A DNA stretch of 50,694 nt. Source: an uncultured bacterium (GTDB lineage Bacteria; Verrucomicrobiota; Lentisphaeria; Victivallales; UBA1829). A program made the position numbers and the translations under genes. Location of the stretch: NCBI GenBank assembly GCA_900549415.1, contig URNX01000023.1, forward strand, positions 1 to 50,694. The letters run 5' to 3'. Each line of letters starts with the position of its first letter. The stretch's first letter is position 1. Of this stretch, positions 33,532-41,771 are shown piece after piece. The notes beneath the pieces are model-generated. The model searched no databases, had not been told where the DNA came from, and saw nothing but the letters and a program-made list of their open reading frames with translations.

Positions 33532-35813
33532 TTTAAAACTCCTTTCGGCAGACGGTTCAGTTCCCGCTGAAACTCGCGCAGATATCCGCGGATTGCGGAA
33601 TATTCGTCCGGGGAAACCGATGATGTGGAATTTCCGGAAATGACCAGCAGCGCAATTGCACCGTCGGAATCGAAACGGAACTTGCAGTGCGCGGTTTTCC
33701 GCTCAATCGTTTTCTTTTGAAGCGGGAATCCGGTGATGTTCAGAATGAATTCCCAGTTTCGTCCGTCGAAGAGCTTGTGCGGACGCGTGGCGGTTTGCGC
33801 GGAAAACGGTTTCAGCAGTTCCGCGGGGAGGGTGAAGCGCACCGGATTTTCCGCCGTGAACACATGGAGACTGCCGTCCGGCTTGAGTTCAATGCGTCTG
33901 GATTTGTATTCCGCAAGCGGAAGCGCCTCATCCGCCAGCGAGCTCAGAAAACTGGAGCCCAGCGTATTGCGTGCGGCTTGGAATGCATAATCGAAAATCC
34001 CGGAACGTCCTGTCTGAACCTCGACAATCCCGTTTTCCTTTTTTTCAATTTTCCGGACAAAACGGCTGATTTTTGAAGCTGTTTTCACCTTCCGGAACCG
34101 GACGCCGCCCGCATCCAGGGAAAGACCGGATGTCCCATGATTTCCGGGCGGAAGATCCCCGAACGGTGAAAGACCGTCCGTTGCATCCAGCCAGAGATTG
34201 AGCGATGGAATGTAGTTGATCATGTGGTTGAACTGCCACGAGGGAAAGTCCGGGTCGATGTTTCCGCCGCGGTTCACAAGAACGCGCTCCGCACGGATTC
34301 CGGCGTATGCGCACATGGCGGCGAGCGCCGAAGCCTTGTCCTTGCAGTCGCCGAATCCGTTCCGCATCATCATTCCGGCGGTTTGCGGACGGAACGCCGC
34401 TGCGCCGAGCGGAGTCGTGACATAGCGCAGAGAGTTCAGATAGTCATAAATCCGCCGGATTTTTTCCCGATCGGAGGCGGCTCCCTGCAGCAGCTGAGCG
34501 GTCTTTGCTTTTGCCGCATCATCCAGCACCAGCGCGCGGTTCATCATGCGGCGGCTCCACGCAAGGAAATCCTCCCAGGAATGCAGACTTGTAATGACAA
34601 TCCGAGCCGGTTTCCCGACAGCTCCAACTTCCGGACAGAACGGTGCAAACTGTTGATTTTCAAGATGATAGAGTTTTGCCTTATAAAGTTTCACTGCGCC
34701 TTCCGTCCGGAATTCATGAGCGGCGACGGGAAGAATCGTCTGAACCGGAATTTCCGTCTGGAATTCCGGCAGATGTCCGGAAATGCGTACTGCTGTTTCC
34801 CGTGTCAGTTCAAGGATGGAACCCGGTTCCGGAGTCGGAACCGGACCGGGTTTCAGAATCCGGAACCGCCCGTCCGGGAAAATCAGCCGCGCAGGATGCA
34901 CAAGCAGTTGCGGGATAAAGCGTTCCGCTCCGGCAATGGTTCTGAAATAAAGCAGATCCCGCCTCCGGATTTGCGCGGTTTTATCCGGATTGAGCAGAAC
35001 TGCAACAGAGCGCTTCAGATAGAATGCGGGGAAATTCCGGTATTGCTCCGCTGTTTTTTTTGCGAGCTGTATCAGTGCGAGCGTTTCCGCGGTTGCTTCT
35101 TCTTGCAGGGATTCCGGAAAATCCCTGCGCGGAAGAGGCTTTGACGGGATTGGTTTTTCTGTGATGGAAACAGATGTAAGTGCTTGGCCGTCAAATGGAT
35201 AGGAATGTTTTTCGGAACCGTCCGACCAGCAGGCATTTTCCGGGAGAGCCAGCCGGTTGTTTTTGTAATATTCCTGTGTCAGCTTTCCGGCGAGCGCGGC
35301 GTATTCGAGCGGAGCGCGTCCGTATCCGAGCTGCTGCAGGGCCTGCAGATAGAATTGCGGGTAGCGCGGCGGATTGAGCTGGCGTTCGGAGTCGGTTGCG
35401 GAAAGAACGAAGCGCCCGGGGGCGGCGAGTGCATCGAGAAACGGGGCGCTCATTGTGTTGAAAAGATAAATTTCGGAGCATGGAAAGCGTTTCACGAGCT
35501 CTGCAAGTTCAGTGACGGGAAGCCGCCCGTCCGTCATGGAAAGGGTCGTGCGCCGGCTGTTTGCGGAGCCGTGTCCGAAGAGATAGAGAACCCGCGGGGT
35601 TCCCGAATGCTCCAGCGCATTGCGGAAAGCGGCGGAAGCGGAACAGATTTGAACTTCTGCGCGGTCGCCGTACCATGTTTTGAGCGCATCGCAGTTTTGT
35701 TTTACTTCGCGGTCAAGTTCCGGAGTTCCCCCGCGTCCCTGGAGAATCAGCACGGAGGGTTTCGCGGAGATTTGAATAATAAGAAAAAACAGAAAGAGTG
35801 CCGGAATTTTCAT
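33528..35813 (-). CDS. Secreted transglutaminase-like protein with degenerate caspase-like N-terminal domain
   Basis: A 761-residue exported protein, signal peptide to about residue 17. Residues about 19-190 look like a clan-CD (caspase/legumain) protease: VLYLFGHGSAN with His81, then strand EIYLFNTMSAPF where the family has a catalytic Cys, and FVLSATDSERQ. The Cys is missing (Thr120 stands about there), so this domain should be inactive. Residues about 250-420 resemble DUF3857. A transglutaminase-like domain follows with a complete triad: GFGDCKDKA (Cys490), FNHMINY (His530), LWLDATDG (Asp543). GGAGG (35825-35821) is 7 bases from the ATG. Four-base overlaps on both sides couple it to its neighbours. 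Crosslinking or cleavage of an envelope protein is inferred. Confidence 0.85.
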   Translation of the reverse strand: MKIPALFLFFLIIQISAKPSVLILQGRGGTPELDREVKQNCDALKTWYGDRAEVQICSASAAFRNALEHSGTPRVLYLFGHGSANSRRTTLSMTDGRLPVTELAELVKRFPCSEIYLFNTMSAPFLDALAAPGRFVLSATDSERQLNPPRYPQFYLQALQQLGYGRAPLEYAALAGKLTQEYYKNNRLALPENACWSDGSEKHSYPFDGQALTSVSITEKPIPSKPLPRRDFPESLQEEATAETLALIQLAKKTAEQYRNFPAFYLKRSVAVLLNPDKTAQIRRRDLLYFRTIAGAERFIPQLLVHPARLIFPDGRFRILKPGPVPTPEPGSILELTRETAVRISGHLPEFQTEIPVQTILPVAAHEFRTEGAVKLYKAKLYHLENQQFAPFCPEVGAVGKPARIVITSLHSWEDFLAWSRRMMNRALVLDDAAKAKTAQLLQGAASDREKIRRIYDYLNSLRYVTTPLGAAAFRPQTAGMMMRNGFGDCKDKASALAAMCAYAGIRAERVLVNRGGNIDPDFPSWQFNHMINYIPSLNLWLDATDGLSPFGDLPPGNHGTSGLSLDAGGVRFRKVKTASKISRFVRKIEKKENGIVEVQTGRSGIFDYAFQAARNTLGSSFLSSLADEALPLAEYKSRRIELKPDGSLHVFTAENPVRFTLPAELLKPFSAQTATRPHKLFDGRNWEFILNITGFPLQKKTIERKTAHCKFRFDSDGAIALLVISGNSTSSVSPDEYSAIRGYLREFQRELNRLPKGVLK

Positions 35814-38800
35814 TTTTTCACCTCCGGAAAGACGGTTCGGAATGCTTCCGCCGCCGGTTTTGTGCAGCTTTTTTTGACTTCCGCGCGATACTCCGGCGTG
35901 ACAATGTCGGTGTATTCGCGCAGAATGTCCAGGCTCTTTTGGTCGTTGATAAACAGAAAATATTCGAGGAGATACGGCAGCAGGGCGCGTTCCTGTTTTT
36001 CATCGAGAATCGGGAAAATGTCCAGCAGCTCATCTGCAAGCGGAGCAAGCGTTTTCTGAAACTTCTCTTTTGAAATCCGCTCTTTGAATCCGAGTCCTTT
36101 TTTCAGCAGGGATAGATAGCTTCCCGGCGCGTTTTCGGGGCGTCGCCCGGTTCTTCGCCGGAGAGCCTCCAGACGCGAGGCAAAGTTTTCCGGTGCAGGC
36201 TCCGGTTCGGCAAGCTCATCCAGCTGTTCCGAAGCGAAAATGGAAAAGTTTGTGTGCCTCAGAATCGGAGAAAGCTGATTCAGCAGTTCCAGTTTGCGCT
36301 TCCGGGGCAGCGCTTCCCACTCAGCGGAACGTTCTCTCATAACCTGTTCAAAATTAAGTGCTTTGCGTGAACTTTCCAGCGCCGCGTTTACGGCTTCCAT
36401 GCCGAATGTGACATTCTGCTTTGTCTTTTTGCGAGTTTGGATGGAGTTTTTCAGACGCTTCTTCGTTTCCGGATGAAGGACGGAGATAAACTGCAGATCA
36501 GGCGTAACGCAGTTCTGCATGGTTCCAAAAAACGGCGTGTTTTCGAGCGCGGCGAATGGATCGCGGATCAGAAGCACATTGCCGATCAGAAACCATGCAT
36601 TGAGGTTGCCGAGCGCGTATTGATGCAGAAGTTCCGCTGCTAATTTTTCTGACTTCCGGGTCCGTTTCTCGAACGCTTCTCGGACTGTTTTGAAGAATGT
36701 GTAAGAGGATGAGGAGTAAAATTCGCCGGAGTTCTGCATGTTTTTCTGAACCTCTTTCTGCAAAGACAGAAACTGTTCCAAAAGTTCCCTGTCTGAGTAA
36801 AGCGTCAGATACGAGGCCAGAGCCGCAGTTGATGCCGTATAAACCGAATAGTGTTTCCAGAGCTGCCGCAGCGGGGCGTGCAGGTTTCTGTGCCGCGCAA
36901 GGAGTGTGTAGTCTGAAAATGCATTCAGAAATTCCTGATTATCCACAGCTTTTGCTGATTCAGGCATTGCCGCGTTAAATTCCGCCGGGGGGAGTGCAAG
37001 CAGAGCTTCCCTGCGGCTTAACTCGTCTTTCATTCCCTTCTCGCAAAGGATCGGGCGCATTTTTTCCGGATTCCTGAGGTATTCCGTAATGAAAAACCCC
37101 AGCGACGCCGCACTTCTTTTGTCGGGAGTGTATGTCTGAATCATGGTTTCGCGCAAATCCTGCGGAAACTCCGCGCCGGCGAATCGCGCGAAATAGAAAA
37201 CGGACGGAGTGAGAAGGAATCCCGGATTTTTCTGTCCGCGGCGGATGATTTTTATGCACAGTTCCAGCCGGTGTTTCTGCGATGGTCCCGAGGGCGTGTA
37301 CGAATATTCACTTTCCCGGGAAACGAATGTCGGCTCGTTGTTGGATCTCGCGTACAGGTCGAGCATTGCGAGAAGCCGGAAACACCAGGCTTGATCAAGA
37401 TCTTCGCCGGAATCGACAATCATTTCCACCAGCCGCAGGTACTTTTTCGGATTCCCTTGAAACAGCGTTTCCCTGATAAAATAGCGTGCGTGGATGAGCT
37501 GTTTGATCAACTCCGGTTCCGGTTCGCCGAGTGCGCAGATTTTTGCCGCCACAAGCTGGTCATGAGGATCTTTCGCGTAGATTTCCCGATACAGCTGCAG
37601 AGCTGTTTTATTGTCTTCAGCAATTTCGCAGACGACTGCCAGAACCCGCGGATTTTTGATTGCTTTTTTCAGCTCCGGCAGCAGCTCTTTCAGTACCTGG
37701 CGCTCGGAGTACGGTGAAAATAAAATATCTTCGTATACACCCCTTGTATTGATCAGCGGTTCTGCGTTTTCCAGTTTCCGTAAGACGGATTCAAGCACCG
37801 CTTTCCGGTCGGTCTTCAGCAGTGTGTTAAGATCCGGAGTTTTTGCAACAGGCGGGAAGCGTGTGCGGAGAGATTCCGCATACGGACGGTCCAGCAGTTC
37901 TGTCAGGATTGTTCTGCGCAGTTCCGGAGCGGTGGTCAGCAGAAATTCAACAGACTCTTTCCACTTCGGAGACTGGTTCGGAGAGACAATTTGCGTGCGG
38001 ATCAGTTGTGTTGCTGCAAGCTGACGGTAGATCAGCGGCAGGGTTTTGTCGGAAAAGACTGCTCCTGCAAGCGGGTCGACTGCCGCGTAATCCTGAAGGA
38101 TGAATGCGAACGCCGCCAGATTCAGACGCTCTTCCGGTGTGACCGGTTTTACGGTTTTCATGATTTCCCGTGCGGCGCGCTTGTTGTCGATTCTCAGCAG
38201 GAAATATATTTTCAGAAGCGGAGGCAGATCGAACGTGGCGGATTTTGCCAGAAGTTCTTCTATTTTGCTTCCATTCCGCTTGTCCATGTAGTAATCAAAT
38301 CCATTTGTTGAACCGAATCCGGCAAGGGCGGAGGGCAGTATGTGCGAGCCACCTGTTTGACGCAGGCAAGTGACAGCATCGAATAGAGAGTTGACGCTGA
38401 ACCCGATGTACCAGCCGGGAGAAGTGATGAACATGAGACGCTGCGGATCGTTCAGCCGGTCCCGGAGGAGTTCGACGAATTGTTCCGGCGTTTGAGCGGC
38501 TCCCATGAGGTATGACTGCATGTTCTGAAAAAGAGTTTTCTCCGGAAGAGTTCTTTCCCGGTTTTTCAGAATCCGGTAAAAGACCGGAGCCAGGACCGGA
38601 TCCGAAAAGAATGTCAGGGATTCCAGTGTTTTCTCTTCGCTGAAATATTTGAAAATCAGCTTTTCTTTTTCGTCCGCCGGAAGTTCGGAAGCGGAATACC
38701 AGTATTTAAGGAGCTCGGATGATACAATCTTTTTCCGCAGACACTGTTCGGCCAAGAAAAGAAGCTCTTTTTTATCCAGCGGAAGCGGCACTTTCCTGCA

Positions 38801-39907
38801 CATGAACATGAACAGTGTTTCGCCGCGCGAGAGCTCTTCGCTTTTGAGCAGTTTTTCCCTCAGTTTCCGGAAGTTTTCGCTTGTGTTTTGCGGGAAGAGA
38901 AAAAGTTCCGGTTCGAGCCAGCCGTTGCGTTTCAGGATACGGCAGATCTTTGCGCGATCCGGGCTTTGGACGAGTGCTGCCAGAACGATATTTAAATTTT
39001 CCCTGTTAAAGTTATAGACATTTTCCAGATTGTTTCGGTAGAGTTGATACAGGTTATCTTTTCCGACAGTCCATGTGCCTGAAGATTCTCTGCGGACTGT
39101 TTGGAATAAAATGTTATAGAAAAATTGTTCGCTGAACGAGCCTTTGAAACGGTCGATTTGCAGCTGTCCGCCCTTGTCCAGCGTGTCGAATGCCTCTTCA
39201 TTGCGTTCAAGGCAGAACAGGGCAATGCCGCGCAGAAAAGCTGCATCACCGGATGTCTCTTCTTCCAGTTCCTTGAGAGCTTCCTGCGGACGTTTCATCC
39301 GGAGGAAAAGAGCCGCTCTGGCGAGTTTCGCTTCCGGAGAGCGCAGGCATTCGCGCGATTCGGCAATGAGTTTTTCCAGCTCCGTTTCCTTCGCATAAAG
39401 AAGTTCCCATGCGGCGAGCAGACGGAATGTCTCCAGTTCTTTTTTGCGTTTCCACGCGGTCTGGAGGAAATTTTGCGCGTCTTTTAAGCGGTCTTGCCGG
39501 ATTGCAACCGCTGCGTGCAGGCGGAGCATGGCGGGAGAGAGCGCCATCTTGTTTTGCGGAAGAGGCTGTCTTATGACCGGGGGAATGTATTGAAGCAGGA
39601 GCGGGTAAAGCGGAGACTGCGGATTCTGATATGCAAGTTCCTGCAGAGTAAACTGAATGAGCCTGCTGCGTAGAAAAGCGGTTTGTGTTGCAGGTGTCAG
39701 ATGAGGTTTGAGAGCTTCATACCGCGCATCATCGTCGGGCAGCTGTTCGAGAATACTTTTCAGTTTGCAGATGAAATCTTTCCCGTCCACTGGGGCGTTT
39801 ATCAATTCCGCGATGGCTTGTTGTGCCGGGCGTTCCGTTTCCGCGGCATGCAGAGCACCTGTGCATGATGCGGCGAGAATGAGCAGTGACAGAATTTGTA
39901 TTTTCAT
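35810..39907 (-). CDS. Very large secreted helical-repeat (TPR-like) protein
   Basis: A 1365-residue exported protein, the longest in the window. The N-terminus (MKIQILSLLILAASCTGALHAAE) may be cut after LHA or at a weak lipobox before Cys15, so a lipoprotein is possible. The rest is almost all helical, with TPR-like pairs (AKLARAALFLRMKRPQEALKELEE, RGIALFCLERNEEAFDTLDKG) over much of the length and no catalytic domain recognised. Leu and Glu/Lys richness fits a solenoid scaffold. First gene of the operon that continues with the transglutaminase and DUF4159 genes, with a promoter at 39937-39965. It probably organises a periplasmic or outer-membrane assembly; partners are unknown. Confidence 0.75.
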   Translation of the reverse strand: MKIQILSLLILAASCTGALHAAETERPAQQAIAELINAPVDGKDFICKLKSILEQLPDDDARYEALKPHLTPATQTAFLRSRLIQFTLQELAYQNPQSPLYPLLLQYIPPVIRQPLPQNKMALSPAMLRLHAAVAIRQDRLKDAQNFLQTAWKRKKELETFRLLAAWELLYAKETELEKLIAESRECLRSPEAKLARAALFLRMKRPQEALKELEEETSGDAAFLRGIALFCLERNEEAFDTLDKGGQLQIDRFKGSFSEQFFYNILFQTVRRESSGTWTVGKDNLYQLYRNNLENVYNFNRENLNIVLAALVQSPDRAKICRILKRNGWLEPELFLFPQNTSENFRKLREKLLKSEELSRGETLFMFMCRKVPLPLDKKELLFLAEQCLRKKIVSSELLKYWYSASELPADEKEKLIFKYFSEEKTLESLTFFSDPVLAPVFYRILKNRERTLPEKTLFQNMQSYLMGAAQTPEQFVELLRDRLNDPQRLMFITSPGWYIGFSVNSLFDAVTCLRQTGGSHILPSALAGFGSTNGFDYYMDKRNGSKIEELLAKSATFDLPPLLKIYFLLRIDNKRAAREIMKTVKPVTPEERLNLAAFAFILQDYAAVDPLAGAVFSDKTLPLIYRQLAATQLIRTQIVSPNQSPKWKESVEFLLTTAPELRRTILTELLDRPYAESLRTRFPPVAKTPDLNTLLKTDRKAVLESVLRKLENAEPLINTRGVYEDILFSPYSERQVLKELLPELKKAIKNPRVLAVVCEIAEDNKTALQLYREIYAKDPHDQLVAAKICALGEPEPELIKQLIHARYFIRETLFQGNPKKYLRLVEMIVDSGEDLDQAWCFRLLAMLDLYARSNNEPTFVSRESEYSYTPSGPSQKHRLELCIKIIRRGQKNPGFLLTPSVFYFARFAGAEFPQDLRETMIQTYTPDKRSAASLGFFITEYLRNPEKMRPILCEKGMKDELSRREALLALPPAEFNAAMPESAKAVDNQEFLNAFSDYTLLARHRNLHAPLRQLWKHYSVYTASTAALASYLTLYSDRELLEQFLSLQKEVQKNMQNSGEFYSSSSYTFFKTVREAFEKRTRKSEKLAAELLHQYALGNLNAWFLIGNVLLIRDPFAALENTPFFGTMQNCVTPDLQFISVLHPETKKRLKNSIQTRKKTKQNVTFGMEAVNAALESSRKALNFEQVMRERSAEWEALPRKRKLELLNQLSPILRHTNFSIFASEQLDELAEPEPAPENFASRLEALRRRTGRRPENAPGSYLSLLKKGLGFKERISKEKFQKTLAPLADELLDIFPILDEKQERALLPYLLEYFLFINDQKSLDILREYTDIVTPEYRAEVKKSCTKPAAEAFRTVFPEVKK

Positions 39908-39936
39908 ATTTGCTTGCCTTCCGGTTATCCGGAGAA

Positions 39937-39965
39937 AGTATAGGTGTCATATACGGAGAATTCAA
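39937..39965 (-). promoter_or_regulatory. Promoter of the TPR / transglutaminase / DUF4159 operon
   Basis: On the minus strand TTGAAT (39965-39960), a 17-base spacer and TATACT (39942-39937), about 30 bases before the start of the 1365-residue protein. Confidence 0.75.
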
Positions 39966-40034
39966 GTTTGAAATAATAAAAAACAGAAATTCTTTCTAAA
40001 CTCCTGTTTTTTTGAAATATTTCTTGAAAATCTC

Positions 40035-40062
40035 TTGAAACTTCAGACGGTTGCACTATAGT
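40035..40062 (+). promoter_or_regulatory. Promoter of the candidate structured RNA
   Basis: TTGAAA (40035-40040), a 16-base spacer and TATAGT (40057-40062). Transcription would start near 40069-40071, at the first base of a long helix. No open reading frame with a good start follows close by. Confidence 0.65.
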
Positions 40063-40069
40063 ATATCTG

Positions 40070-40409
40070 AAGGTGCGAGGAATTGATCTCGATGAGGGTC
40101 GGGTTGGCTCCCGATACGGCGCTTTGCCGGAGGTCCGAATTAGCCTCGGACATCAATTGTACGCACCTTTTTCGGACATTGTACAGGAACCGATGAGGCC
40201 TTGGCGGCAACAGGGGGAGTAGGAATGTTTGTTCCGAGACAGGGAAGATTTCGCCACTTCCTCCTGATGAATGTCCGTTTTGATACGATAATGATCCGGC
40301 GGTTTCAATTCTTTAAAAGAACGCTGAATTTAAGATTCATTGAACGCGGGGCGGCGTGCCGTACTCGGTCAAGCACCCCTCTGCTGTGAATAACCGCAGA
40401 GGGCTTTTT
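40070..40409 (+). ncRNA. Candidate structured non-coding RNA of about 340 bases, family not recognised
   Basis: A gene-free stretch between a promoter (40035-40062) and an intrinsic terminator (40377-40409). Domain 1 is closed by AAGGTGCG/CGCACCTT (40070-40077 with 40162-40169) and, after a 3x3 internal loop, AATTGAT/ATCAATT (40081-40087 with 40152-40158). Inside are three hairpins: TCGGG/CCCGA (40099-40114), CGGC/GCCG (40117-40129) and GTCCGA/TCGGAC (40133-40151). Domain 2 is closed by CGGACATT/AATGTCCG (40173-40180 with 40270-40277). A third segment pairs GGGG..GTGC with GCACCCC before the terminator. Domain 1 is followed by five T, so a short ~100-base form is possible. It lacks the marks of tmRNA, RNase P, SRP or 6S RNA that could be checked by eye. 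A 54-codon frame at 40225-40389 overlaps it but reads like chance. Confidence 0.6.
40377..40409 (+). terminator. Intrinsic terminator
   Basis: Stem CCCTCTGC (40377-40384) with GCAGAGGG (40396-40403), an 11-base loop and CTTTTT after it. It ends the candidate RNA before the DUF1971 promoter. A small palindrome CCTCAA-T-TTGAGG (40411-40423) follows directly. Confidence 0.88.
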
Positions 40410-40472
40410 CCCTCAATTTGAGGCTTTCTGTCTCAATATTCGCCGATTGTCCGGAAAAATTTGTTTTCCCGC

Positions 40473-40501
40473 TTGCATTTGATGAAAGCGGATGTTATAT
40501 T
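40473..40501 (+). promoter_or_regulatory. Promoter of the Hcp operon
   Basis: TTGCAT (40473-40478), a 17-base spacer and TATATT (40496-40501). A small palindrome TTCATGAA (40500-40507) touches the -10 box and the likely start point. No clear NsrR-, HcpR- or FNR-type site was recognised. Confidence 0.75.
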
Positions 40502-40552
40502 CATGAAAGAGCCGATAAAGGCACAACATTCAAAGTTCAAAGGGGGGAAACT

Positions 40553-40894
40553 ATGAACTACCAGAATGCAAAACTGCCGGACGGAGCGGAATTCGCTTCG
40601 CTGACGCCGCTGATGACGGATGAAAACGTCCTCAAGCCGATTCTCAAAAAACACATGGCGCCGAAAGGCAAATGCGGGTATCTTATCGTGACGAAAGGCA
40701 AACTGAAATTCGTCTGGGAAGATACCGGAGAAGAACTCGATGCCGATCCGGAACATCCGATTGTCATCTGGCCCGAACGCTATCACCATGTGAAAATTAC
40801 CGGACCCGTAGAATTCAAAGTCGAATTCTACAAAGTTCCGGCAACTCTTACACCGGATCCGAATGCGATCCGCCCGGGCGAACAGTTCCTCTGA
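40553..40894 (+). CDS. DUF1971 (YeaR/TehB-like) cupin-type protein
   Basis: A 113-residue cytoplasmic protein that resembles YeaR of E. coli: LKPILKKHMAPKGKCGYLIVTKGKLKFVWE, then IVIWPERYHHVKITGPVEFKVEFYKVP. The family is a small beta-barrel, and yeaR is induced by nitrate and nitric oxide. The YHHV pair may bind a metal. ATG 40553 follows AGGGGGG (40541-40547). First gene of an operon with ferredoxin, Hcp and rubredoxin, which supports a role in nitrosative stress; the reaction is unknown. Confidence 0.82.
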   Translation: MNYQNAKLPDGAEFASLTPLMTDENVLKPILKKHMAPKGKCGYLIVTKGKLKFVWEDTGEELDADPEHPIVIWPERYHHVKITGPVEFKVEFYKVPATLTPDPNAIRPGEQFL

Positions 40895-40919
40895 TCCGCC
40901 CGCGTTCAGGAGGAATTTT

Positions 40920-41735
40920 ATGAAACGCAAAATCATTGAAATCGATACCGACCGCTGCAACGGCTGCGGCAACTGCATCCCGAACTGCGCCGAAGGCGCT
41001 CTGCAGCTCATCGACGGAAAGGCGCGGCTTATCAGCGACCTTTTCTGCGACGGACTTGGCGCGTGCATCGGAAAGTGTCCGACCGGAGCCATGCGCGTCG
41101 TCGAGCGCGAAGCCGTTCCGTATGATGAACGCCGCGTCATGGAGAACATCGTCAAACAGGGCGCCGCAACAACCCGGGCGCATCTCATTCACCTGAAAGA
41201 TCATGGCGAAACGCGTCTGCTTTCCGAAGCTGTCGCCTGGCTGAAGGAGAACGGATACGAAGTTCCCGCATTGGAAAGCGTCAAGCCGATGGCCTGCGGC
41301 TGTTCCGGTTCGCTGGCAAAACGGATTGCCGCGGCGTCGAAGAAAGAGATCGTCGCGGGGGCGTCGGCCCTGCGTCAGTGGCCTGTTCAGCTCAAACTGC
41401 TGAATCCTGCAGCTGCGTATTTTGACAATGCCGATCTCCTTGTTTCCGCGGATTGCGTCGCCCATGCGTACGGAGGGTTTCACAAGGAACTGCTGGAAGG
41501 ACGCATTCTCATTATCTTCTGTCCGAAACTGGACAGCGATTTGGACGGTTATGCGGATAAGCTTGCGGAAATATTCCGTCTGCACAACATCCGTTCCGTC
41601 ACTGTTGCGCGGATGGAAGTTCCGTGCTGCGGCGGAACGGTCGCTATTGTGGAAAAGGCGCTTGAGCTCGCCGGAAAAGAGAAAAAACTGAAAGTGAATA
41701 TTGTCGGAATCGACGGCAGTATGCAAACCGAATAA
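40920..41735 (+). CDS. Two-cluster ferredoxin with Cys-rich C-terminal domain
   Basis: A 271-residue protein. Cluster 1 is CNGCGNCIPNC (Cys13, 16, 19, 23). Cluster 2 is CDGLGACIGKCP (Cys43, 49, 53), with a widened first spacing that is typical of ferredoxins next to hcp genes in anaerobes. The C-terminal ~200 residues have further cysteines (MACGCSGS, SADCVAHAYGG, IIFCPKLD, EVPCCGG) that could hold another metal site. AGGAGG (40908-40913) is 6 bases from the ATG. It lies 25 bases after the DUF1971 gene and 36 before hcp, so it is the likely electron donor to Hcp. Confidence 0.88.
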   Translation: MKRKIIEIDTDRCNGCGNCIPNCAEGALQLIDGKARLISDLFCDGLGACIGKCPTGAMRVVEREAVPYDERRVMENIVKQGAATTRAHLIHLKDHGETRLLSEAVAWLKENGYEVPALESVKPMACGCSGSLAKRIAAASKKEIVAGASALRQWPVQLKLLNPAAAYFDNADLLVSADCVAHAYGGFHKELLEGRILIIFCPKLDSDLDGYADKLAEIFRLHNIRSVTVARMEVPCCGGTVAIVEKALELAGKEKKLKVNIVGIDGSMQTE

Positions 41736-41771
41736 AAAACGGAAAAATTGAAACAGAAGGGGGGAAACATC

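Noticed and set aside
40073..40168. GTGCG at the start of the RNA as a group II intron 5' end, or domain 1 as a tRNA
   Set aside because: No domain V, no reverse transcriptase and no intron 3' end are present; as a tRNA it lacks a D-arm, a CCA-ready acceptor and a proper T-loop.
40188..40215. Hammerhead-ribozyme-like GATGA followed by a GGCC stem
   Set aside because: The required GAAA after stem II is GGCAAC here, and the first core position is C instead of CU, so the catalytic core is not complete.
40225..40389. 54-codon frame MFVPRQGRFRHF with a GGGGGAG site upstream
   Set aside because: It runs through the RNA helices and into the terminator stem, and the product is Arg-rich without pattern, so the RNA reading is preferred.
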